This document shows positions 11,501-19,691 of a stretch of 64,000 nt of DNA, piece by piece. Source of the DNA: Spinacia oleracea (Eukaryota; Streptophyta; Magnoliopsida; Caryophyllales; Amaranthaceae); NCBI RefSeq assembly GCF_020520425.1, contig NC_079492.1:2914001-2978000 (forward strand), in the 5' to 3' direction. A program made the translations under genes and the position numbers. Positions within the stretch are counted from its first letter, which is position 1; every line of letters starts with the position of its first letter. The notes beneath the pieces are model-generated. The model did no database searches and was not told where the DNA came from. It saw only the letters and a list, made by a program, of their open reading frames with translations.

Positions 11501-14500
11501 GAAATATTCAAATTTCAGATGTAGATAAGAGAAACTGACCGCGATGATTAGAAGTGAAAAGAAGCAATTTTCATGAGTTTTAAGCAACCTACAAAGTTCA
11601 TACTAACCTACAAATGAAACAGCCTTCCTGAAAGATTTAACCTCGCCAAAGCCATCTATTTTGATGGGTTTCTAAATAAAATCACCTAAGTCACAGAGTT
11701 TCCTCTTAAATCACGGAGTTTCCTCTTAAATGTGACACTGTCCTCAACATTATCAGCAATCTTTGCTGATGCTAAACCTTTCAATACTACATCATTTTTC
11801 TCTCTCTTCGTAGTAAAACAGCTAACAGCGTCAGCATTCTCACCCAGTATGGTCACAGAACCTAAGTTTAGATAATATAAGGGTAATACTCACATAGTGT
11901 ACATAACTACATAAGTCATACATTTACCTTGTTTAGTATTGAACTATTGATTACAAAAGGTTCAGTACTTTTACAACGCAGGGGCCTAAAATTTTGTTGT
12001 TCAGTCCTTTGTAAATGAAAATTAGTGAGTGAGATGACAGGCTTGGTGGTAATTTGATTAAGAAGAAATGTTTAGTTGACAAAAAATACAGGAAAATCTA
12101 ATGTGTGGCATGGAAATTTCTTGCCTAATACTGCAGGAAAGAGGAAACATCCAGAAGGAACTACAACTTAAACTTCTACTTCCATCCGAACATCATTACT
12201 GCATGAGAACTGAATCAGTGTGCAAATAAGACTTAATTACCTAAAATACATCACAACACAGGCGAGAACTTTCTTTCATGTTCATATGATATTGATTTAT
12301 CTTTTTTGATTTGGTTTTGGAGACCAAGAGTGGTTTTAATAAAGATGACTTTCCAGCAACTAGCAATTACTTTAGGGTAAGAGGTGTTCAGCAAAGAACA
12401 AACTTCCGCCCAGGCAGTCATATCAAAGCAGTTACGTGCAGTATATCTATAAGAATGAAGGTTGCCATACGTGACTGTGTATCGTGCGGGGTTAAAGCTG
12501 GACGTTTGCCTAATGCATATGAGTGAAGCCATAAGAGTGACAGTGTACATCATTACATCAAGATGAGATAAGAAACCACGGTCTGTGATCTAACAGTACA
12601 TGTTAAAGGCCAGTGTGAAATCCAGTGAGTGCATAATTGCAGAAACTTTTTTCTCCTTGTCTATTCAGAAAATAGATTAAACAAATTGTTCAATATACAT
12701 GTAAATTGAACTCATTTACTAAATTTAAGTAGCACACTTTGCTTGGGTGAAGTAAAATATTTCTTTCAACAAGTAAAACATCAAATACAAGAATAATGCA
12801 ACTTCAAAATCAACCCATAGTCATTTGCTTGAAACTATGATGTTTGAGAGCCATACAAGACCTTCTGTTGCTAAAATTCATGGCATACAAAGTAAGTAGT
12901 CTAAAGTTGCACGATCATGCTAATTGTAGTTTAAAGGTGTTTTATCAAGTCCATAAAGACATTATTGGAACAAAAAGAGGAAAAAAAACGTTTTAGCACA
13001 TTGAGGTCTCTCTTCCTTTTGAGACTGAGATTCTTTACGCTACTAGATCTTGCCGAGGGAAACAGAGTAGACAGAAGCTACATGGCATGTGTTTTGTTGA
13101 GGCTGTCTATGCATTTGAATGCAACAAAATAATAAAAAAAATTAATGGAGACTGTGAAGGAACTGAGTCGTGGTAAATAGCATTATGTTTAAAGTAGCTT
13201 GTAGGTGTTATGATAAATTGAGAGACTTTTTGTAGGAGAGGTGTAGAGAGGCAGTTGTGTTTATTGTATACTTGCTTATGATTGTTTGTCTTCAACCCTT
13301 CCTAGAATGTGGGGTATTAACTTGAAGCTTTTTTGTGTTTTGGTGTTTTTAAGGTACAGTTCGTTTCTCATCCCTAGGTAATAAATCTCAAGTCTAATTG
13401 CCAAAAAAAAAAAAAGTCTTTCTTTCTCTCCACTACTTCAATTGATAGACAATAAACACAACAACCAGCTTTATACCAATCCAGGACCAGTATTAGACCT
13501 TCAAAGACATATGAATGAATCACATACATCAGTCAGACAGAGTACTATAACATATCAATTACTAGTTTACTACCTAAGCTACTCAAACTCTCCATTTAAG
13601 ATAGATTATTATTGACACTCCACAATGGGTATGGAAATATGGACACTTCAACACCCATTTTGACCTAAATCAGGGAATATATTCATCAAATAGCCGAGTT
13701 ATATCAAAAGTTCTCGAGTACGAGCAATATAGATAAATGCACTTAAGCAACTAGTTATACTATGATTACAACATTATTTTGCAGGCTAAGATTGTGCCTT
13801 TCTGTTGAAAATTTGGCCAGAAAACAGAGTTAAGGGAAACATAAAGAAGTCAAAGGAATCCATTTTACAAGTAGTCAAAGGAATCCATTTTACAAGTTTA
13901 GTGTAAGTTTAATAGTCAATACTGCAAACTTCAGAGAATTCATATACTTGAAAACTAACATTGCAGGATTGCAGCCGAATCAACCCCTCAATTCCCTTAG
14001 ACACTATAGTTACTCTAAACACATGTTAGGAGACAATTTGGCAAGAAATCTCGTTTAAAAACTAAGAATTCGCCTCGAAATTAATTCAAATGGTAATACA
14101 ACTTAATACACATCTTATAACAAGATTAATTACAACATTGGATACGTACATCACATAAATAAATAAAACAGAGATCAATCACATGAAAAAACCATCAAGA
14201 AACTACCCAAACATCAAAATCAACCAAAAAGATTTGTACTTTGGCAAATAAATCAAAGAAAAACATATATTCATTCATCTTGTGATTGATTAAACAATAA
14301 AAAGTTAATACCTTTGGGAACAATTTAGAAAACAAAACAATAGGAAAAGTCTGGGAAAGGGAAAACCCACAGAAAATGATTGGGATGAGGGGTCTTGGGA
14401 AGGAATTCCATTCCAACAACCCTCAAAAAGGGGAATTGGATTCCTCCATAGTCCTTCCCAAACACACCATCCCTACCACTTCCTGTAGACTCATCTCCTT

Positions 14501-16183
14501 TCCCACCACTTCTCTTTTCTAATCTTCAATCTCTGTAACTATAATGGTGAAAGGAAAAGAAAAAGAAAGATCATCTGGATTTTAGAGAGAGAAAATCAAA
14601 TATTGAAAGGTTGGATTTATAGAAAAACATGGGGGAGTTAGGGTTTTTACTTTTTAATATTGTACCCACATGAACCGCGTGGAATTGTCTAACTGTTTTC
14701 CCCCCTTTTTCTTTGACATTGTTGGCGGTACCAAAGTTTAGGGTTAAAGAATTAGGTTAAATGCTAATACGAAAATAATTTTGCTACCTAAAAGTGATAA
14801 ACTTGTTCACCTTGTTACCTTACATTAAACCAAAAATACACACAACATTGAGCAATGAGTTATGACTTATGAGTCAATGACAATTTCACGTAGTGACATA
14901 CTAGTTGCGTTTTATTCACCTAATTTTATCAAACGAGAGCTACGAGCAAATAGAACGCCTTTTAGAAGTATTAGTACCGTCACATGAATTGTAAAAGCAA
15001 GAATTTGGTGGACTAATAAATCTGCGGTCCCTAGTGAAATGGGTAACAAAGCTACTTTTCCACCCACTGCTACTAAATCACTACCTCCCCAAGTCAAACT
15101 GGTGCTTTTGAAAAACATATCTTGAGGACGCCCTGAAGCACTCATGGTATCATTATGAATATATAAATGTTTTCTAAACTTATCTTATTTGAATTTAACT
15201 GAACTTATTAAAATTTATCAAAATTTATTTTAGTTATAAACTGTACTTGATCAACCCTTATTTTAGTTATAAACTGTACTTGATCACCCCTTGTTTTATG
15301 TGAACTTATATGAATTTGACTTAACTTATCTGAACTTATTTTTCCTAGGAAATAAGGTGAACAGAACATGAACTGAATAACACTCCACACACCATCTACT
15401 CATCTAGCACAAAGATCTTAATCGATAGGTCACACGTTCAAATTCCCTTCCTAATTTTTTTAATTTGTTATTGCTTATGGCTCATTGCACACCAAAAATA
15501 ACATCCTAATCATAAAATAATTAAAATTAAAATTAAAATTAAAATTAAAATAAGAACGTAACACAAAACTTGGTATTAAGTTACTAACCAGAGAGTAAGT
15601 CCTCTATCTTGCGCTTGTTAAAACCAGAATTTTGCAGCCTACTCAATTGAACACCTTGATTAACAAATTGATCAGTGCCCATTTGAGTTTCAACCTTTTC
15701 TTTCACACCCAAATCATCCAATTCATGAACCCGACCCGTATTACAGCGGCGCAATGGGAAGAAAACCGAACCCACAGAAGAAGGCCCGGAAAGATCATCA
15801 TCCGGGTCATTCGAATCCAAGTCTTGAAAATTCGATAGTGAAGCACGAGTGTCGCAAATTTCGCAATTGGAAAGACTATACGAATTGAGAAATGTGCAGG
15901 CTTTGCAGGCCCATTTTGGTTGCGAGGAAGGAGACGATGACGTGGAGGAGAGAGAAAATGGGGTTTGGCATACTTGGCAGGTTGATTTTTGAGAACCCGG
16001 GTTGAGGAAAGTGCATTTAGAGCAAGACCAAGAAGAAGACATTGTTGTTGTTGTTGAAAATGAGGAGAGAGATTGGAATTGGAAATGAGGGATTTGAAGA
16101 ATTTTGTTAGGGTTTTTGGTGGGTTTAAGTTGAAGAAGACGAGGGAAGGAAGAAGGGAGTTTGGGTTGAAGGAGAGAGAACAT
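8587..16183 (-). CDS. TDP2: TDP2-like tyrosyl-DNA phosphodiesterase with RanBP2 zinc fingers
   Basis: The gene encodes a metal-dependent endonuclease/exonuclease/phosphatase-fold enzyme. TDP2 proteins remove topoisomerase II peptide adducts from 5' DNA ends. The exons are 15589-16183, 11051-11274, 10853-10963 and 8587-9174. All junctions are GT-AG, phases match, and the product is 505 aa. Exon 1 encodes two RanBP2-type fingers ([11 protein letters not shown] and [11 protein letters not shown]), the plant TDP2 arrangement. Catalytic motifs are ILSYNVW (Asn242), QEVTP (Glu274, the first codon of exon 3), TSHLES (His352), GDMNWDD (Asp393, Asn395) and SDHFGLL (His494). Residues 1-47 precede Met48 (16040-16042), where the Arabidopsis homologue as I remember it would start. 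They are basic and Ser/Thr-rich like an organelle transit peptide. Intron 1 is 4.3 kb, so an unseen small exon there is possible, although the reading frame joins without one. Confidence 0.92.
9175..10852 (-). other. TDP2-like gene intron 3 (contents)
   Basis: This 1.68-kb intron holds a tandem duplication of about 220 bp. Copy 1 is about 9212-9432. Copy 2 is about 9438-9612 and continues at 10346-10378. Copy 2 is split by a truncated LINE. Both copies contain TCTGACCAACCATGTTCAT and end in GATACAAGATCCAGAAAA. The rest is unremarkable apart from a CGGGTCGG-type stretch near 10460. Confidence 0.75.
9613..10345 (+). mobile_element. 5'-truncated LINE (L1-type) remnant
   Basis: The element is 733 bp and flanked by a 15-bp duplication (AATAAGTAACTAAAC at 9598-9612, AATAAGCTACTAAAC at 10346-10360). 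It ends in a short A-rich tail. The plus-strand frame 9705-9986 encodes a reverse-transcriptase zinc-binding (zf-RVT) segment with [29 protein letters not shown] and DYSKQV. A frameshifted continuation encodes the usual L1 tail. Domains upstream of this are missing, so it is dead on arrival. Confidence 0.82.
14902..15374. mobile_element. MITE-like element carrying a plastid DNA insert
   Basis: Both ends match those of the related elements at 24224-24407 and 29729-29964. The left end has GTTGCGTTTTATTCACC, and the right end read on the minus strand has TTCATGTTCTGTTCACC. The right two-thirds of the interior (CTTATC, GAACTTA and AGTTATAAACTGTACTTG words) is shared with the relatives. Between the left terminus and that interior is chloroplast psaA DNA, which the other copies lack. 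Confidence 0.75.
14929..15167 (-). pseudogene. psaA: Chloroplast psaA fragment (NUPT) captured in a MITE
   Basis: The minus-strand frame from 15145 encodes recognisable photosystem I P700 apoprotein A1 sequence. It starts with GRPQDMF, then [45 protein letters not shown]. The upstream bases (TTCATAATGATACC) are also psaA coding sequence. Compared with the plastid gene as I know it, roughly 90 bases between the DMF and STSLTW segments are missing and a few substitutions are present. The fragment is non-functional and lies inside a nuclear gene intron, so it is not plastid contamination. Confidence 0.9.
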
Positions 16184-16329
16184 TTGAATTTTGAAAAGTT
16201 TTTTTAATTGGAAATCACATTTTTTTTATTGAAAGAAGGAAATGCGACATGGGTGATAATATTGGAAATTTTGTTACAAGAAAGAGGGAAGTTGTCCTTG
16301 TATAGTTTTGTATTTTATCACTACTGCTA

Positions 16330-16856
16330 GGGGTTTTTATCGGTCTAAACTCGGACTGGACCGGATCGATTTGGATCGGATTGAAGACTAAAATTTTGAT
16401 AATTCAAGACTCGAAAATCGTATCGATTATGCTTGGACAGGACGCGGGCCGGATCGGAAAAATCGGTCCACAATCTGGACGAGACCGGTTGTAGACCTAT
16501 TACTATATGTTTTTTATTTTTTCTAACAATTATGGTAAAAAAGAAAAATATATACAAAAAATCATTGTTTAAGTCTTTTTTTGGAAGCTAAAATAAAATA
16601 TATCACAATATAGTAATATGTTCAACATATTAAAGGAGAGAACTAAATTTTTAAATAGTTTATAATATATCTTATTAAAGAAAAATCGACCAGGTCTGGT
16701 TCAAAATCGGGTTTTGGACCGGACAGGACCGAAGACCGAAAATTGATATTTCTCGACCCGGAGACCAGATCGATTGCCTTCGATCCAGTCCTGTCTGGAC
16801 TGGGTCGGTCCAGTCCGGTCCATTTTTTCGGTCCGAACCAATTTTTACACACCCCT
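16330..16856. mobile_element. TIR element with AGGGGT ends
   Basis: The ends AGGGGTTTTTATCGG and, on the minus strand, AGGGGTGTGTAAAAATTGG are inverted repeats. The subterminal DNA is rich in GGACCGG and CGGTCC in opposite orientation at the two ends. It has no coding capacity. No clear target duplication was found, and hAT affinity is only a guess from the AGGGGTG terminus. Confidence 0.55.
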
Positions 16857-17253
16857 AATTGTATGGAGTATTATATGTTATGTTCATTTCACCTTATTTT
16901 AACTTAGGGTAACTTAAATTAAATTGGGCATGATAATGCAATTTTTGAACTTATGGAGTTTGGACCCCGAAAGAGTTGTCATTTGACTCCTAAGTGAAAT
17001 ATTTCAATCTCCCTCTTATGCTTCTTCCCCAACAATCACATACTATTCACGAAAGAAAATTGTTGAAGGAGATTAATGTTAAAATATTAATCTAAAAAAA
17101 TATAGATAATATGCTTATAAAAATCTAGTTTGAAATGTATATTTAGAAAATTCTAAAACTTGCTGTGAATTGTGAAGAAAAACCTAGTAGAAAATGATCT
17201 AGAAAAATCTACTACGCAAGTAGCTAGAATTATCTAGTAGAAAAATAAATAAA
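16857..17253. other. Intergenic, nothing recognised
   Basis: This is AT-rich sequence upstream of the TDP2-like gene and its neighbouring TIR element. I see no supported feature. Confidence 0.6.
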
Positions 17254-17270
17254 AAATTGTAAGAGTATGT

Positions 17271-17438
17271 GTTTTTTTGGTGTTAGCATCCGGTTCACCC
17301 TTAGGGCTAATCCGGATTCGGGGCGAGTTCTGGGTGGTTAGGTTTCATTCCCCTCCCAATTGTTGTTGCGGGGGATCGAACACGGGTTCTCCCTACCAAG
17401 TTCAGCCTCAATCACCACTGAACCAACAAACAATTGGT
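17271..17438 (-). mobile_element. tRNA-derived SINE, copy 2
   Basis: On the minus strand the element starts ACCAATTGTTTGTTGGTTCA. It has a box-B-like GTGTTCGATCCCC and ends in an A-rich tail. A perfect 17-bp duplication, AAATTGTAAGAGTATGT, flanks it at 17254-17270 and 17439-17455. It is the same family as 2226-2400. The perfect duplication suggests a fairly recent insertion. Confidence 0.88.
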
Positions 17439-17455
17439 AAATTGTAAGAGTATGT

Positions 17456-17887
17456 AACCGACATACTCAAGTATAAATAGTGACATACAAAGTAATCAGG
17501 TGGTATATAAGATATAGTCACTTGATAAAACTCAATAGTTTAGATATATTCTTTTGCTCCACTTTGCTATCATCGTCAACATTACTCTCAAGCCAAAACT
17601 CCTAAAGCCTTCACTACTTTAGCCAAAACACACATTCAACCCCAATACAAAACAAATTGGCTAACAACCCAACATTTCCAGTTCTAGATTTTTGGGAGAA
17701 AACTTTGAAAATTAAAATTAAAATTGAGACATTATTAAAATTTGAGCATTAGAGGTTCCTAAACTTAGGTCATGTTACTTCTAAATGACAGGAAAGGCAA
17801 TCCCCAACTAATGATATTAAATAATATACAAGTTACCTCAGATAAATGCACTACCTTAAACATGAAAAGATAAATAAATAAACGGAT
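17456..17887. other. Intergenic, nothing recognised
   Basis: This is AT-rich sequence between a SINE and the MULE. No gene or bounded repeat is visible. Confidence 0.6.
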
Positions 17888-18147
17888 ATTTCATGAAATA
17901 CCCCCGAGGTTTAAGTTAATTCACCAGGTACCCTCGTTGTTTCAGTAATCTACCAGGTACCCCTCAGGTTTCATTTTCTCGCATGACTTAACCCTGCCGT
18001 TAAGTGGCCGTTAGAAAAAAAAATTTCACCAGGTACCCTCGTAATTTATTTCACCAGGTACCCCTGAGGTTTTTTAGATTTTCACCAGGTGCCCTTGTGC
18101 TTTATGGTAATTTCACCAGATACCCCTGCTCACCAACGGCTAGTTTT
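17888..18147 (+). repeat. MULE left terminal inverted repeat
   Basis: The repeat is made of iterated words. CACCAGGTACCC or a close variant (CTACCAGGTACCC, CACCAGGTGCCC, CACCAGATACCC) occurs about six times at irregular spacing. The repeated words are candidate transposase binding sites. Confidence 0.85.
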
Positions 18148-18170
18148 TTTTAAAAAAACTAGCCGTTGGT
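18132..18170. repeat. 39-nt perfect palindrome at the inner TIR border
   Basis: A 19-bp stem, ACCAACGGCTAGTTTTTTT, pairs perfectly with its complement around a single central T. It lies between the left MULE TIR and the GRF ORF promoter. The outer half is TIR sequence, so the inner half is an extra inverted copy of the TIR end. Confidence 0.8.
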
Positions 18171-18180
18171 AAGCCTTCTC

Positions 18181-18188
18181 TATTTAAA
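18181..18188 (+). promoter_or_regulatory. Candidate TATA box for the GRF-finger ORF
   Basis: TATTTAAA lies 95 bp upstream of the ATG at 18276, just inside the MULE TIR. The spacing fits a plant Pol II promoter with a short leader, but no transcript evidence is available. Confidence 0.45.
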
Positions 18189-18275
18189 GGGGGAGCCGCT
18201 GCAACTCTTCACTACAAGTTTCTGTTCTTCCCCTTAACCAACTCATATTTTCCCTAATTCCCAACTCACCTTCAA

Positions 18276-18656
18276 ATGAGCTTATATTCTCAATCCCAAT
18301 CTTCTTCTACAACGTATGAATCCTCATACGTTGTAGTTCCAAACAAAACATGCAACATATGTGGGAAAAAATTTGCAATAAGAAGTTCTGAAACAATGAA
18401 AAATCCTCAAAGACTATATTACAAGTGTGACTTATGTGACAACTTCAAGTGGTGCAAGGGAAGCATTAAGCAACCACTGCCAATCAGAAACAACAGAGGT
18501 AGCACAAAGGAAGGAGAAATTGAAGAAAACAGAAGCTTGGATGAAGAAATTCACCAAATGAAGAAAAAACTCAAGCAGCAAAAGAAATTAATGCATGGAA
18601 CTATCAATATTGGCATTGTAATGTTTTTTATTCTAGTATTTGTAATGAGAAAGTGA
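18276..18656 (+). CDS. GRF zinc-finger protein with C-terminal membrane segment (MULE-borne)
   Basis: This is a 126-aa protein of unknown function. Residues about 26-62 form a GRF-type zinc finger (CNICGKKF, then NPQRLYYKCDLC and FKWCK). The GRF finger is a nucleic-acid-binding module also found in topoisomerase III and APE2. Residues about 84-107 are charged with heptad character (MKKKLKQQKKL) and likely form a coiled coil. The last 19 residues are hydrophobic (INIGIVMFFILVFVMRK), suggesting a tail anchor. Small GRF, coiled-coil and TM proteins of this sort are common in plant genomes near MULEs. The ORF is intact, starts with ATG and sits inside the TIR pair, converging on the transposase remnant. 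Whether it serves transposition or is a captured host gene cannot be told. Confidence 0.75.
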   Translation: MSLYSQSQSSSTTYESSYVVVPNKTCNICGKKFAIRSSETMKNPQRLYYKCDLCDNFKWCKGSIKQPLPIRNNRGSTKEGEIEENRSLDEEIHQMKKKLKQQKKLMHGTINIGIVMFFILVFVMRK

Positions 18657-18825
18657 ATGATGACATTTCATCAATAATATGATATTTCATTTCCGAATTA
18701 AGTAGCTTTACAAAAGTGTGCCCCCGACACGCAAAAACTTTAAGTGTAGCTCTACAAAAACTTGCTCCCATTGGCAAAAGATATACATGATAAGTTTAGC
18801 AAAAAGTTATGCATAAATCACAAAA

Positions 18826-19433
18826 TCAAGTACGCTTCCTTTTTCCCTTACTTGATGCATTACGTTGTTGCTGTGAACTGGAAGCACCTTGATCTCCCCC
18901 TTGCTGTGAACCAGCTGCACCAGAACCAGCTGCACCAGCAGAACCAGAAGCACCAGCAGCAGCAGCAGCATCCTTCTTTTGCTTTGCTGTGGCCCCACCT
19001 CTGCATGTCCTTGCATTGTGTCCCACCTCCTTGCACTTACCACACCTCACAGTGCTATTTCTCTTTCCCCTTTTTGGATCATGTTTACCTATTTTTCTCA
19101 GTTTAGGGGGTCTACCTGATGCTCTCTTCATGGGTGGTGGGAGGATAATAGGAAGGTCAAAAGAAGGCCATTGGGTTGGGTCAGGCATGGGGTGTATGTG
19201 CTCTGAGTAAGTTAACTTGTATGCTTGCCCTTTGAAGTAGTGAGACACAAAATCAGTAGCCTCAAGTCTTTGGTGGTAAATAACCCTAAGGCCATGTCTG
19301 CAAGGTATGCCAGATATTTGCCATACACCACAACCACAAGTCCTTGCATCAAACTTAATAGGGTATTTGACAGCCCCCTCTTTCACTTCATATTCCCCTC
19401 CCCCCAGCAACTGTTACAGAACAAAACCTGGTG
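18826..19433 (-). pseudogene. MULE transposase C-terminal remnant
   Basis: The open minus-strand frame encodes only the end of a MURA-type transposase. The first recognisable block is a SWIM zinc finger (CGCGVWQISGIPCRHGL). It is followed by FVSHYFKGQAYKLTYSEHI, a basic linker with SGRPPKLRKIGKHDPKRGKR and a CCHC zinc knuckle (CGKCKEVGHNARTC), then an Ala/Gly/Gln-rich tail. The N-terminal DNA-binding region and DDE catalytic domain are absent and the frame begins at the TIR border without an ATG. The internal deletion therefore removed most of the gene. Confidence 0.85.
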
Positions 19434-19691
19434 AAACTAGCCGTTGCTGAGCAGGGGTATCTGGTGAAATTACCATAAAGCACAAGGGCACCTGGTGAAA
19501 ATCTAAAAAACCTCAGGGGTACCTGGTGAAATAAATTACGAGGGTACCTGGTGAAAAAAAGTTTCTAACGGCCACTTAACGGCAGGGTTAAGTCATGCGA
19601 GAAAATGAAACCTGAGGGGTACCTGGTAGATTACTGAAACAACGAGGGTACCTGGTGAATTAACTTAAACCTCGGGGGTATTTCATGAAAT
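19434..19691 (-). repeat. MULE right terminal inverted repeat
   Basis: This is the inverted copy of the left TIR with only a few differences near TTTCTAACGGCCACTTAACG, including a small length change. The high similarity suggests a relatively young or recently converted element. Confidence 0.85.

Larger units (their letters stand above)
11275..15588 (-). other. TDP2-like gene intron 1 (contents)
   Basis: This intron is 4.3 kb. It contains a possible 3' LINE-like tail (about 13000-13415, ending in a GCC-poly(A) run), a 28-bp tandem duplication near 13850-13895, the psaA-carrying MITE at 14902-15374 and an AAAATT microsatellite at 15510-15550. Apart from these I see no supported exon or gene. 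Confidence 0.65.
17888..19691. mobile_element. Mutator-like element (MULE), internally deleted
   Basis: The element is 1.8 kb. Its long terminal inverted repeats (17888-18147 and 19434-19691, about 260 bp each) start ATTTCATGAAATACCCCCGA. It carries an intact GRF-finger ORF on the plus strand and only the C-terminal part of a MULE transposase on the minus strand, so it cannot encode its own transposition. The right end directly abuts another TIR element, and a clean 9-bp target duplication could not be established. Confidence 0.85.

Noticed and set aside
12251-12553. 100-residue minus-strand frame in TDP2 intron 1
   Set aside because: There is no recognisable domain, and it lacks splice sites joining it in phase with the gene model.
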